A stretch of DNA of 64,000 nt from Candidatus Nitronereus thalassa. GTDB taxonomy: Bacteria > Nitrospirota > Nitrospiria > Nitrospirales > UBA8639. Positions 18,620 through 27,512 of this stretch are shown piece by piece. Location of the stretch: the NCBI RefSeq assembly GCF_032191465.1, contig NZ_JAQOUE010000001.1, forward strand, positions 2,626,001 to 2,690,000. Reading direction: 5' to 3'. A program made the position numbers and the translations under genes. Position 1 is the stretch's first letter; the number at the start of each line of letters is the position of its first letter. The notes under the pieces were generated by a model. The model did no database searches and was not told the DNA's origin. It was given only the letters and a program-made list of their open reading frames with translations.

Positions 18620-18846
18620 ATTGCCTCCAGGTTGTACCCCTAGCTTCCAACAAAGAGTAAGAGAGATTTTCTCTCGGTCAGTCAATCTCCGCATGATTTA
18701 ACGTTTGGAAATGTTTGAACGGGCTCTGGCCATCCCATTCTCGAAGGTTAGATCATAAAGGTACATCTTAAATTGAACGTAGGAAGAGAAGAGTCCGCTG
18801 GTTGGGTGTTGTTTCAAGCAGGAAGGAAGAGGGATACAGGCAGAGG

Positions 18847-20277
18847 TCAACGAGAATCGTCAAGCTCCGTAATGTCAATATTTTTTTGCTTGACCAACCG
18901 AGCAAGGTAAGAGCGTTGAAGCCCTAAGGCTTCTGCGGCTTTGGTCTGATTACCTCCCGCACGTCGAATGGCCTGCTCAACAAAGTAAGTCCCATACTGG
19001 TCCATGGCATCATGATAAGTCAGATTTTCCAAAACGGGCAGGTCCTTTGAAGGTTCTTTGCTGAGGCGAAGGTGCTCCGGGCTGATGGCGGGTTCCGTGC
19101 TTAATACCACGGCGCGGGAAATTGCATTGTCCAGTTCACGGACGTTTCCTGGCCATGGGTAAGTAAGCATGGTCTCTATTGTCTCTTTGGTCAAATGCAT
19201 GTTCAGTTTCCCCAACTCCCGCGCAGATCGTTGAAGAAAAAGTTCGGCTAGTGGGGGAATGTCAGAGGGCCGTTCTCTCAAAGGAGGAATGGAAAAACTG
19301 ACGACATTGAGCCGATGGTAGAGATCCTCTCGAAACTGCCCCGCTTTGACAGCTTTTGTGAGCTCTCGATTCGTGGCCGCCAGTACCCGAATGTTGACGC
19401 GAACAAATTTTGTTCCGCCCACACGATGAAATTCTCTATCCTGGAGCAAACGAAGAAGTTTCGCTTGAAGGTCAGGATGCATATCACCAATTTCATCTAA
19501 AAATACAGTGCCTCCGTCGGCCGCTTCAATTTTGCCCTTTTGAAGAGCCGTCGCCCCGGTAAAGGCGCCCTTTTCATGGCCGAAGAGTTCATTTTCCAGT
19601 AAGGTGTTGGTAAGGGCCACGCAATTGATTACCACAAAGGGCATGCTACGACGGGTACTCCATTGATGAATGGATCGGGCAAATAATTCTTTTCCTGTCC
19701 CACTTTCCCCCAAGAGCAACACGGTGGCATCAGAATTCGCGGCTCGCTTTGCCAGATCAATCAGGGAATGCATCTCGGGAGTGGTTGCCACAATGGTGCT
19801 ATATCGAGACTCCACTTCATGTCTCAGATAGGCCACCTGACGTTGAAGGGATTCCCGCTCTAGCGTTTTTTCTATGACAATGGTGAGGTGATCGACATCC
19901 AGGGGTTTCGTCAGGAAATCATAGGCCCCGCATTTCATGGCATCTACAGCCCGTTGGATCGTACCATGGGCGGTCATGACAATGATCGGGGGGTGTGGGC
20001 TATCCCCTTCCCAAAGTCCACTTTTTGTTCCGGTCTCTGGTTCAAATCCTTTGTCTTGCCGTAAACGCTCCAATACTTGCATGCCAGATAGGTTTGGCAT
20101 TTCCAGGTCGAGTAACACCAACCCAGGCTCTTCACTTTCAAGGAATTCGAGGGCCTGCTCCCCATCCCGAGCGGCGATCGTGGAATACCCCAAACTTTCT
20201 AAACGGTCCGTCAACATCAAAACGATGTCTGGATCATCGTCAACAACCAGAATTTTTTTATTCATCGTGAACAGCAT
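18847..20277 (-). CDS. NtrC-family sigma-54-dependent response regulator
   Basis: 476 residues in the usual NtrC order. The receiver (about 8-125) has Asp57 in LLDLEMPN. The AAA+ domain has Walker A GESGTGKE and the sigma-54-contact loop GAFTGAT. A Fis-type helix-turn-helix near the end reads NQTKAAEALGLQRSYLARLV. It needs ATP to open sigma-54 promoters. It is convergent with the peptide operon and is the nearest full regulator to it. A GG-N10-GC element lies ahead of the precursor. A start 12 bases downstream (MNKK) is equally possible. The cognate kinase may be the one at 9392. Confidence 0.92.
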   Translation of the reverse strand: MLFTMNKKILVVDDDPDIVLMLTDRLESLGYSTIAARDGEQALEFLESEEPGLVLLDLEMPNLSGMQVLERLRQDKGFEPETGTKSGLWEGDSPHPPIIVMTAHGTIQRAVDAMKCGAYDFLTKPLDVDHLTIVIEKTLERESLQRQVAYLRHEVESRYSTIVATTPEMHSLIDLAKRAANSDATVLLLGESGTGKELFARSIHQWSTRRSMPFVVINCVALTNTLLENELFGHEKGAFTGATALQKGKIEAADGGTVFLDEIGDMHPDLQAKLLRLLQDREFHRVGGTKFVRVNIRVLAATNRELTKAVKAGQFREDLYHRLNVVSFSIPPLRERPSDIPPLAELFLQRSARELGKLNMHLTKETIETMLTYPWPGNVRELDNAISRAVVLSTEPAISPEHLRLSKEPSKDLPVLENLTYHDAMDQYGTYFVEQAIRRAGGNQTKAAEALGLQRSYLARLVKQKNIDITELDDSR

Positions 20278-20420
20278 AGGGATTTCAATCTGATCGGAGA
20301 CTCAAAATGACAGCGATTCTATAAGGCCAACCTAGAGGGGTTATTTAACGGAGTCAAGAATATGAATGACCTTAGCCATATTTCTTTCCCCAGTGGTGCG
20401 CGGTGTTTCAGTTGCCAGGG

Positions 20421-21398
20421 TTATCGTCTCAACTCCTCGATGATAGCGGCGGCTAGGAGCGGAAGCATGATTTCGTGGTGACCGGTTAACGAGAGACCCT
20501 GGCCACCTTTTTGGGTGGGGCGTTTGACCACGTTGGTTAGTGGGCGATAGTGCGACAGGAAGTCCATATTCGCCGTGGTGATGTTTGTCAAAGATTGGCC
20601 CAAATTTCTGCTCAACGTTACCGTTTTCAAAAACACTTCGGGTAATAACACGGCTGAGCCAATATTCAGGTACACTCCACCTTCCATTTGCGACACCACC
20701 GCTGTAAGTTGGCGAAAATCTCGCAAGGATCCTTCACCCAACGCCTTTCCATCCGCTGCCGGATGCATATGGATGATATCGGTGCCGATGGCCACATGAA
20801 CCGTCACAGGAATGTTCTGTTGAATGCCAGTTGCCAAGAGACTGGTTTTCCAATTCGGAAATTGTTTGCGACGACGAAAGATATATTGTCCCACTGCCCC
20901 GCCAATCCCAAATCCGTCCTCAACCCCTTCGGTAATGGCCTCGTTAATCATGCGTCCGGTTTCCTCGGCCATCCCAAAACGTCCGGAATCAATTTCGGCT
21001 TCGACCTCTTCCGACGTATGTCCCATGAGGGCCAACTCAAAATCATGGATCACCACGGCCCCGTTGACGGCGAGGGCCGTGACAATATCCTGCCGCATGA
21101 GGTCAACGATAATGGGATTCAACCCTACTTTGGTTGGATGGGCTCCCAATCCAAAAATGACTGGCCGTCCTTTTCGACGAGCTTGAACGATGGATTTGGC
21201 TAAACATCGAAGTGTTTTGACGGCCAGGATGTCCGGGAGCCCAGAGAGAAATTTTGCCAATGACCCCCCTCGCTTCCAAGGGACAGAAAAATCGGATGTC
21301 CTCACCTTGCTATGTCTGGATTTTAAGGGATAGGTCTTCAAACGAGAGACATCAATGGGCGGAATCAATCGCGGGGGAGTCTTACGTGGCATTGGCAA
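20421..21398 (-). CDS. Conserved protein of unknown function next to gmhA
   Basis: 325 residues. It contains a Rossmann-like start of its main domain (VIFGLGAHPTKVGLNPIIVD), then GAVVIHDFELALMGHTSEE, GIGGAVGQYIF, a block AIGTDIIHMHP and LNIGSAVLLPEVFLK. The pattern of Gly-rich loops and conserved His/Asp suggests an enzyme and reminds me of deoxyhypusine-synthase-like folds, but I cannot assign an activity. Its 5' end overlaps the gmhA 3' end by 17 bases, so the two are translated from one message. A role near heptose or cell-surface sugar metabolism is only inference. Confidence 0.7.
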   Translation of the reverse strand: MPMPRKTPPRLIPPIDVSRLKTYPLKSRHSKVRTSDFSVPWKRGGSLAKFLSGLPDILAVKTLRCLAKSIVQARRKGRPVIFGLGAHPTKVGLNPIIVDLMRQDIVTALAVNGAVVIHDFELALMGHTSEEVEAEIDSGRFGMAEETGRMINEAITEGVEDGFGIGGAVGQYIFRRRKQFPNWKTSLLATGIQQNIPVTVHVAIGTDIIHMHPAADGKALGEGSLRDFRQLTAVVSQMEGGVYLNIGSAVLLPEVFLKTVTLSRNLGQSLTNITTANMDFLSHYRPLTNVVKRPTQKGGQGLSLTGHHEIMLPLLAAAIIEELRR

Positions 21399-22011
21399 AA
21401 ATTTTCTGTTCGACTATTTCACACAACACATGCCCCAGAGTGATGTGGCATTCCTGAATACGGGCGGTCACCTTCGACGGCACCACAAAGGGATAGTCAA
21501 CCTGATTGCCCAGTTTTCCTCCGCCTTTGCCGGTCCAGGCCACGGTCGTCAGTCCCTGTCCCTGGGCGGTCTCAACAGCTTTCAACACATTGGGGGAATT
21601 CCCACTCGTGCTAATGGCGATGGCGATATCGCCTTTTCGTCCTAACGCCATAATTTGACGAGAAAAAATATCGGCGTACTCGTAATCATTGGCAATACAG
21701 GTAATCGCCGCCATATCGGTGCCTAAGGCCAGGGCGGGTAAGGGCGTGCGATCGCGATCGTAACGACCGACAAATTCTGCCGCGATATGCGACGCATCCG
21801 TGGCGCTCCCTCCATTGCCGAACAATAAGATTTTGCCCCCGGCTTGAAGGCTGGCGACAATGAGCTCTGCTACCTTCACAATTTGGCCGGCATAGGCGTT
21901 CACGAAGGCCTGTTTGACCTCGCCACTTTCACGGAATCGTTGGGCCACCTGTTCAATGTTCATCGGCCCGGATTCTAGGATAGATTTAAAGGAAAACACA
22001 ACCGTGGTCAT
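21382..22011 (-). CDS. gmhA: Sedoheptulose-7-phosphate isomerase (SIS domain)
   Basis: 209 residues. The SIS-domain signature is clear: LLFGNGGSATDASHIAAEF near residue 65 and ISTSGNSPNVLKA near 130. The late helix with HITLGHVLCEIVE carries the active-site and metal His typical of GmhA. The enzyme makes D-glycero-D-manno-heptose 7-phosphate, the first step to ADP-heptose for LPS core. The start at 22011 is supported by AGGGGG 8 bases upstream. hldC, a later enzyme of the same pathway, is at 44621-45181. DiaA is the main alternative for this fold. Confidence 0.88.
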   Translation of the reverse strand: MTTVVFSFKSILESGPMNIEQVAQRFRESGEVKQAFVNAYAGQIVKVAELIVASLQAGGKILLFGNGGSATDASHIAAEFVGRYDRDRTPLPALALGTDMAAITCIANDYEYADIFSRQIMALGRKGDIAIAISTSGNSPNVLKAVETAQGQGLTTVAWTGKGGGKLGNQVDYPFVVPSKVTARIQECHITLGHVLCEIVEQKIFANAT

Positions 22012-22052
22012 TCGTTGAACCCCCTAAGTGGGAATGCTATCATCGCCTTGTC

Positions 22053-23312
22053 ATGATTGATGACTATCAAGCTAAGGCATTGTTGATTGCAATGGGTGGG
22101 GATTCGGCTCCCGCTGTAGCCAGCATTAACCACTTTTCCCCTGAATTGTTGTGCTTTGTGTTAGGCGAACAAGAAAAAGAGACCATTGAATCTCAGGTCC
22201 AGCCTCAAATCTTAAAGATGCCACAGCGTTGGGACTGGATTCTGATGCCAGATTCTGACAGTTTTGCGCAGTCGCATCTCGCCATCACTAAAAGCCTTCC
22301 GGATATTTTGAAAACCTGGGGTGTTCAGCCTGGTGAACTTGTCGTGGATCTAAGCGCCGCCACTCCAGCCATGGCGGCAGCGGTGGCCTTGGCCAGCGGT
22401 CCGTTTACCTCAAAGGTCGTGCAACTGAGAAAGAGCGATGGGTCGGTCCAGGAAAATAAAACCGTGATGGTGGGAGGGGAGTCTCGAATCTGGGAAGACA
22501 GCAATCCCTGGAATGAGGGCGCAGCCTCTTCAAGACGGGAAGCCTCATTACTGTTTAACCAAGGCGCGTTTTCTTCCTCGGCCAAAAAATTTCGCCAAAT
22601 TGAGGGTATGGTCAGTGGAAGTTTGAAACCACTCTATCATTCTTTGGGTGATATGGCCGAAGGGTATGCCCTGTGGGAGGCTTTTCACTATCGGGAAGCG
22701 TGGGAAAAACTCAAAGCCTCGCTCAAAGCTTTGGAACTGGCTTCGGTCTGGGGTGGGCCTGCCGGGCTTTCCTCTGTGCTGGGAACTGCCAAATCGAATG
22801 CCACATTTTTAGAGGGCATTGTCTTGGATCCTCACGATGTTAAATTTTCTGTGGCTCTTGATCTGATCGCCCATGCCAAACGTCGCGCGGAGCGCGATCA
22901 TCAATTGGAAATCGCCACGCTGGCCTTGCTTCGTGGCTTGGAAGCCTGTGCCCAACATCAGCTCATGAAACAATTTCATGTCAAAACTTGGGATGTCCAA
23001 GCAGAGCAATTGCCTCAGGATCTTCAAGAGGCCTGTCGCCAGACCATGTTGGACGATATCGATGGAAAATATAAACTCCCGCTTTCGGCACAATTCCGTG
23101 CCCTAGCCGGATTCGGCGATCCCATGGGCCAGACCTTCGTCACCGAATGGCCCAAAATGAAAACGCTCTTGGATTCCGCCTATCAGAGTGTCTTAGGCCA
23201 TGGATTTCAAAACACCAAGACTGAGCGATTTCAGCAGCTCTACGCCCTGGTCCTCAAACTGACCAAAGTCGATGAGAACTCATTGCCAAGATTCCCATCC
23301 ATGACACTCTAG
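22053..23312 (+). CDS. Orphan CARF-family protein, Cas02710/Csm6-like
   Basis: 419 residues. The N-terminal half follows the CARF pattern of TIGR02710 proteins: LLIAMGGDSAPAVASI, then FSPELLCFVLG, then VVDLSAATPAMAAAVALAS, where relatives have a DxTGGTK-type ligand loop. The C-terminal helical half has AKRRAERDHQLEIATLALL followed by GLEACAQHQL, matching the RR-x-YRALE-x-x-AQ region of the family. Relatives are CRISPR ancillary effectors sensing cyclic oligoadenylate. Here there is no array or cas gene in the window. The GGTK-like loop is replaced by SAATP and an Rx4-6H HEPN motif is not evident, so activity may be altered or lost. Confidence 0.75.
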   Translation: MIDDYQAKALLIAMGGDSAPAVASINHFSPELLCFVLGEQEKETIESQVQPQILKMPQRWDWILMPDSDSFAQSHLAITKSLPDILKTWGVQPGELVVDLSAATPAMAAAVALASGPFTSKVVQLRKSDGSVQENKTVMVGGESRIWEDSNPWNEGAASSRREASLLFNQGAFSSSAKKFRQIEGMVSGSLKPLYHSLGDMAEGYALWEAFHYREAWEKLKASLKALELASVWGGPAGLSSVLGTAKSNATFLEGIVLDPHDVKFSVALDLIAHAKRRAERDHQLEIATLALLRGLEACAQHQLMKQFHVKTWDVQAEQLPQDLQEACRQTMLDDIDGKYKLPLSAQFRALAGFGDPMGQTFVTEWPKMKTLLDSAYQSVLGHGFQNTKTERFQQLYALVLKLTKVDENSLPRFPSMTL

Positions 23313-23325
23313 CCCACAAGCAACC

Positions 23326-23724
23326 GTGGACATCAAAATCTACTACGAAGACACAGACTGCGGCGGAGTCGTCTACTACGCCAATTTTTTAAAATACTTC
23401 GAACGAGCCCGAACCGAATATCTAGCCGATCATGGGTTGTCAGTAGCAGAACTCCAAAAACAAGGTACCTTATTTCTGGTGACCCACGCCGAACTCTTCT
23501 ACCGCTCCTCCGCCCACTACGGCGAAACCCTAGAAATCAATACGAAGGTAACCCCCTCAAGAAAAACCAGCCTAATCTTCACCCACACCATCCAAGAACA
23601 ACAAACCCACCGCGTCGTAGTAGAAGGCTCCGCCACCCTCGTGACCGTGGATTCAACCGGAAAAGTCCGCCGAGTACCGCCATTAGTACTCCAAGCATTG
23701 CCAAATATAAACTCCACCGACTAG
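23326..23724 (+). CDS. YbgC/4HBT-family acyl-CoA thioesterase
   Basis: 132 residues with a GTG start, 13 bp after the CARF-type gene. The hot-dog signature YYEDTDCGGVVYYANFLKY followed by FERARTEYL is diagnostic of the YbgC family, with the catalytic Asp in DTDCGG. The family hydrolyses short-chain or hydroxybenzoyl CoA or acyl-ACP thioesters; in proteobacteria it belongs with the Tol-Pal cluster, which is not present here. It is probably cytoplasmic and co-transcribed with the gene before it. Confidence 0.88.
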   Translation: MDIKIYYEDTDCGGVVYYANFLKYFERARTEYLADHGLSVAELQKQGTLFLVTHAELFYRSSAHYGETLEINTKVTPSRKTSLIFTHTIQEQQTHRVVVEGSATLVTVDSTGKVRRVPPLVLQALPNINSTD

Positions 23725-23797
23725 TGAGCCTCAAATCTATGAATGATAAATTAGTTGACTCATCCATAAATCTCCGCTTTTTAGGAGAACTCTTTTT

Positions 23798-24181
23798 ATG
23801 GTTACTTTGAGCTTAGATGCCCCTGATGTTTATGAAGAAACTGAGGCAGCGATTCAAAAAGGTGAGCCATTCTCCATTGTTGTTAAGGGATTTCGTGGAA
23901 AAATGGTGAAAAAAATGATCCCATCCATGAAGTGGGGGTTAGAAGGGGAAAAACGTACACAAAATAGAGTTCAACTTCTCCTATCTGCTCTTTATATGCG
24001 ACTAACCAAAGGGTTTGCAGGTTTGTATTTTGAAGCAGTGCAATCTGGTATGATTGCCGAGGTAGAAGAAACTGCATCTGGAGTAGTAGTAGTATTTTCA
24101 AAAATTCAAGAAGAAAGCCGGCTCGAGAAAGGGTTGCGAGCTGTTTTAGAGAAAAAAACAAGAGAGGGAGGAAAGGGGTAA
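23798..24181 (+). CDS. Hypothetical protein
   Basis: 127 residues, with AGGAGA ahead of the ATG. It has no signal peptide and is rich in Lys and Glu. The middle (RVQLLLSALYMRLTKGFAGLYFEAV) may be an amphipathic helix. No family is recognised. It is followed by the first copy of the dispersed structured repeat and is more AT-rich than the thioesterase gene before it, suggesting separate origin. Confidence 0.55.
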   Translation: MVTLSLDAPDVYEETEAAIQKGEPFSIVVKGFRGKMVKKMIPSMKWGLEGEKRTQNRVQLLLSALYMRLTKGFAGLYFEAVQSGMIAEVEETASGVVVVFSKIQEESRLEKGLRAVLEKKTREGGKG

Positions 24182-24311
24182 AAAAGGTGGGCGCTACCCT
24201 TTTATCCCCTCTTCTTGAACGCAATAGAGTATGACGGCAGGGGAAACCAATGGACCATGCCGAACCTATCGGATTCGATCACTTGAGAAGTATGCCGTTT
24301 AATTTTTCTCC

Positions 24312-24502
24312 TGCGTTGGGCGCGGCGGAGCCGCAGTATCGAATTCGACTTTTTGGCGAGCATTGTCTGAGCGGAGCGAGTTGCGCAGCCATATAATTCG
24401 ATACGGAGGCGGAGGCAACCGCAGGGCCGCGCACAGGCAAAAATGGTTTTGGTCCCTTTTGCCGAAACAAAAGGGACTCGTCGCGCGGGCGCGAAAGCCC
24501 GC
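24312..24502 (+). repeat. Dispersed structured repeat, copy 1
   Basis: One of four related intergenic elements (also 35604-35850, 37295-37508 and 51359-51555). Three stems are visible in order. The long-range stem is GTATCGAATT (24336-24345) with AATTCGATAC (24395-24404). A 10-bp hairpin GTCCCTTTTG / CAAAAGGGAC has the loop CCGAAA (24452-24477). An end hairpin GCGGGC-GCGAAA-GCCCGC lies at 24485-24502. Loops are conserved between copies while stem bases change in pairs. Short frames crossing it (FRQKGPKPFLPVRGP-like) appear in every copy and are not believed to be genes. Confidence 0.8.
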
Positions 24503-24534
24503 TTTAAAAAAATCCGAAACCTTTTTTAATCATC

Positions 24535-24888
24535 TTATCGAGGCCGCTCCCGAAACAGCCAACTTAAATACATCCCCCCCACCGCAATCGTAACAAGTTC
24601 AATCGATTGCAACATCTTACTAATCACCGCCCCCGGCTCTGGCGGCGACTGAATAAAATGCATACCCAAGTACGCGGGAGGCTCTCCAGGTGCGGCCTCC
24701 CAGGGTGGAAAGAGGACGGCCAAGATCAGCAGACTTACCATGATGTAGAGAATTCGAATATTGAGTGTTTCTTTGGACCGTTCGGCATACAGAGACGCGC
24801 CAGGAATCCGTTTTCCGCAATTCGTACACACTTGGGCGCGCGAGGGGACAGCATGTCGACACGCCGGACAAGTTTGCAGTTCTGTCAT
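24535..24888 (-). CDS. Zinc-ribbon membrane protein, unknown function
   Basis: About 117 residues from the ATG at 24888; a GTG at 24906 is possible. The N-terminus is a four-Cys zinc ribbon (CPACRHAVPSRAQVCTNCGK), followed by a hydrophobic helix (ILYIMVSLLILAVLFPPW) and a second near the C-terminus (LVTIAVGGMYLSWLF). It is therefore a small inner-membrane protein with a cytoplasmic zinc ribbon. It is convergent with the gene before repeat copy 1. No function is known to me. Confidence 0.7.
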   Translation of the reverse strand: MTELQTCPACRHAVPSRAQVCTNCGKRIPGASLYAERSKETLNIRILYIMVSLLILAVLFPPWEAAPGEPPAYLGMHFIQSPPEPGAVISKMLQSIELVTIAVGGMYLSWLFRERPR

Positions 24889-24983
24889 GGGCTCACTCGT
24901 CTCCACATTTCTAATTCAATTGACAGTTTTAGAGATCGGTTCCTATAATCCCCCACCTTCTCTAATATCCCCTGACATATTCC

Positions 24984-26063
24984 ATGACCACACCTCATTC
25001 CACCATTCGTCGTGTCGCCGTCATTGGGGCGGGAGCCTGGGGAACATGCCTAGCGCGACATTTGGCAGAAAATCATCTGACCGTCAAGCTTTGGGCTTTC
25101 GAATCCGAGGTGGTTGAGGCGGTCAATATGACTCACGAAAATACAGTCTTTTTACCGGGAGTGTCTTTGCCGAAATCGCTGATCGCGACAACGTCGTTTT
25201 CGGAAGCCCTTTCTAATGCTGATCTCCTCATTTTCGCGGTCCCGTCTCATGTTATGCGCATGGTCCTCAAGAACATGAAACCAAGTCTCTCAAAGGCTGC
25301 GCCCATCGTTGTGGCGACAAAAGGGATTGAAGAAGACACATTGAAGTTTATGACCCAGGTGCTTCAAGAGATTTTGCCTTCCGACTGGGCATATGGGATT
25401 ACCGTCCTCACCGGACCGAGTTTTGCCGCAGAGGTATGCCAGTCCAAACCCACGACCATTCTCTTGGCTGGGCAAGATCCTGCGCTCACCACCCAATTGC
25501 AATCGGTTTTTATGACCTCGGTGTTTCGGGTGTATACAGGAAGTGATGTCCTTGGCGCACAACTTGGCGGGGCCCTGAAGAATGTCATGGCCATTGCTGC
25601 AGGGGTGGTGGATGGGCTTCAGCTTGGAGGCAATGCGAGAGCGGCTTTAATCACCAGGGGGCTGGCGGAAATCATTCGGTTAGGCGTCGCGCTTGGGGCA
25701 GATGTGCATACCCTTTATGGGCTCTCTGGGTTAGGGGATTTGGTGCTGACCTGCACCGGATCACTGAGCCGGAATTACACCGTGGGGGTTCAGCTTGGGC
25801 AGGGGAAATCCTTGGAACGAATCTTGGAGGACACTATTACTGTGGCTGAAGGCATTCGGACGACCCGGGCTGCAATGAGTCTGGCTACTCAACTCCATGT
25901 GGAGATGCCAATTGTTCAGGGTATCCATGCTCTTTTATTTGAAGGGAAATCGGCCAGACAGGCGGTGGAAGAGCTCATGTCTCGATCAGCCAAGGAAGAA
26001 ACGTCTCATACATTAGCGCATCCTCCTTCTTCATCTTCAGAATTTCCAGCGGGTCGTTCATAG
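24984..26063 (+). CDS. gpsA: NAD(P)-dependent glycerol-3-phosphate dehydrogenase
   Basis: 359 residues. The Rossmann nucleotide-binding loop is GAGAWGTCLA at about residues 12-21. GPSFAAEVC and the catalytic-Lys region LGGALKNVMAIAAG follow, then LGDLVLTCTGSLSRNY. It reduces dihydroxyacetone phosphate to sn-glycerol 3-phosphate for phospholipid synthesis. It is about 25 residues longer than usual, with a Ser/His-rich C-terminal tail. larB starts 2 bases after its stop, so the two are one transcript. Confidence 0.95.
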   Translation: MTTPHSTIRRVAVIGAGAWGTCLARHLAENHLTVKLWAFESEVVEAVNMTHENTVFLPGVSLPKSLIATTSFSEALSNADLLIFAVPSHVMRMVLKNMKPSLSKAAPIVVATKGIEEDTLKFMTQVLQEILPSDWAYGITVLTGPSFAAEVCQSKPTTILLAGQDPALTTQLQSVFMTSVFRVYTGSDVLGAQLGGALKNVMAIAAGVVDGLQLGGNARAALITRGLAEIIRLGVALGADVHTLYGLSGLGDLVLTCTGSLSRNYTVGVQLGQGKSLERILEDTITVAEGIRTTRAAMSLATQLHVEMPIVQGIHALLFEGKSARQAVEELMSRSAKEETSHTLAHPPSSSSEFPAGRS

Positions 26064-26065
26064 AT

Positions 26066-26833
26066 ATGGATTCCTCAGCGATAAAAAAACTGCTTCAACA
26101 AGTTCAGGAAGGGAATCTATCCGTACCAAAAGCTCTTGATCAGCTTCGCATGCTGCCTTATGAAAATCTTGGGTTTGCTAAAGTGGATCATCATCGGACA
26201 CTTCGCCAAGGTGTGCCGGAAGCTATTCTTTGTGAAGGCAAAACCGAGGTACAGATTGTCGCTATTGCCAAAGGGCTCCTCAAGCGAGAGGTTCCTGTGT
26301 TGGCCACGCGGGCCACGCCTAAAGTGGCCCGAGCCTTAACTCGTATAAGCCCCCGAGCTGTGTACGAAAAAGAGGCGCGGATGGTGGTTATTCAAACTAC
26401 CGTTCCTCGGCCTCAAGGTGATATCGTTATTATCACGGCCGGCACGTCGGATATTCCCGTGGCAGAGGAAGCGAGAGTCACCGCCACTGTGATGGGCAGT
26501 GCTGTGGAAACACTCTTTGATGTTGGGGTGGCCGGGTTGCATCGGTTGCTAGATCATTTGGATCGCCTACAACAAGCTCGGGTTCTGATTGTGATTGCGG
26601 GGATGGATGGGGTTCTGCCCACGGTGGTCGGGGGGCTAGTGAAAACCCCATTGATTGCTGTGCCCACCAGTCGAGGTTACGGTGCGAATTTTGGAGGAAT
26701 CGCCCCCTTGCTTACGATGCTCAATGCCTGTTCAGGGGGAATCGGGGTGATGAATATCGATAATGGCTTTGGCGCGGGACATCTGGCTCATCGAATCAAC
26801 GTTCTTCCGGGATTACAGGAGTTGGAATACTGA
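26066..26833 (+). CDS. larB: Nickel-pincer cofactor biosynthesis protein LarB
   Basis: 255 residues. It is related to PurE: the C-terminal domain has IVIAGMDGVLPTVVGGL, PTSRGYGANFGG and NIDNGFGAGHLA, and the N-terminal part has ILCEGKTEVQIVAIA. LarB carboxylates and hydrolyses nicotinic acid adenine dinucleotide in the first step to the nickel-pincer nucleotide of lactate racemase and related enzymes. larC follows 950 bp later on the same strand. LarE and the LarA-type racemase are not in the window. Confidence 0.92.
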   Translation: MDSSAIKKLLQQVQEGNLSVPKALDQLRMLPYENLGFAKVDHHRTLRQGVPEAILCEGKTEVQIVAIAKGLLKREVPVLATRATPKVARALTRISPRAVYEKEARMVVIQTTVPRPQGDIVIITAGTSDIPVAEEARVTATVMGSAVETLFDVGVAGLHRLLDHLDRLQQARVLIVIAGMDGVLPTVVGGLVKTPLIAVPTSRGYGANFGGIAPLLTMLNACSGGIGVMNIDNGFGAGHLAHRINVLPGLQELEY

Positions 26834-27512
26834 CATCCCCAGTTGTCACCTCTTCGAGGTTTTCTTCCTGAGGAGAAATATTATCGGTATCCAGTTCCTC
26901 CTCGCCTGCTGAAGGACTTTCTTCCGCTGTGCCATCGCCGAGGTCTTCGGAAGAGTCTTCCTCCGATGTGAAGGGCACATGTTCTAAGTGAGGTTCACGA
27001 TTGGCTAAGGATTCCGATGGAGATACTTCCAACTTTCCCCGCGCCCGCAGCGAGACGACTTTGACAAGGGGTTGACCAGTCTTATTCGACATGAGCTTGG
27101 CGCGTATTTCGTATTTATAGGTTCCGGCGGTGACGAATTGATCGGTTTGATCTTTTCCATCCCACATCAATGTTGTGCTGATCTTTCGCGTGCCTTCTGC
27201 CTCCACAATATCCTCGATAGGGTGGCGATTGTAGAGGAATCGAATGGAACGCTTTGAGGGAAAACTGATCATGGAAGACACTTCCAGGAGATCCACATTA
27301 GAAAGGTTTTTGGGCAACCCGACGTCAACCGTGATTTCCAGAGGCCCATTGCCTGGCGCAAAGGGCATGGGGGAGGTGGAGATGTCCAAAATTTTTAAGG
27401 AAGGCGGGCTATACCGTCGTTTTTTACGTTTGGCCTCCGCCTCATCTATCAGGATGGACGAGGTGAACACCGAAGCAATGACGAGGAGAATAATAAAACG
27501 ATTCCAACGCAT
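26796..27512 (-). CDS. Secreted protein with a FlgD-like Ig domain and acidic tail
   Basis: About 238 residues from the Met at 27512, chosen because it starts a normal signal peptide (MRWNRFIILLVIASVF, cleavage near DEAEA); an upstream Met adds 18 residues. A basic patch (KRKKRRY) is followed by a beta-domain that includes MWDGKDQTDQFVTAGTYKYEI, the pattern of FlgD-type Ig repeats. The last 80 residues are strongly acidic and probably disordered. It lies between larB and larC on the opposite strand and overlaps the larB 3' end by 38 bases. Function unknown. Confidence 0.65.
   Translation of the reverse strand: MRWNRFIILLVIASVFTSSILIDEAEAKRKKRRYSPPSLKILDISTSPMPFAPGNGPLEITVDVGLPKNLSNVDLLEVSSMISFPSKRSIRFLYNRHPIEDIVEAEGTRKISTTLMWDGKDQTDQFVTAGTYKYEIRAKLMSNKTGQPLVKVVSLRARGKLEVSPSESLANREPHLEHVPFTSEEDSSEDLGDGTAEESPSAGEEELDTDNISPQEENLEEVTTGDVSIPTPVIPEER

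Noticed and set aside
24363..24593. Short frames across the repeats (also at 35635-35865, 37319-37522 and 51265-51468)
   Set aside because: They recur in all four copies in several frames because the element recurs; the conserved property is stem pairing, not codons.
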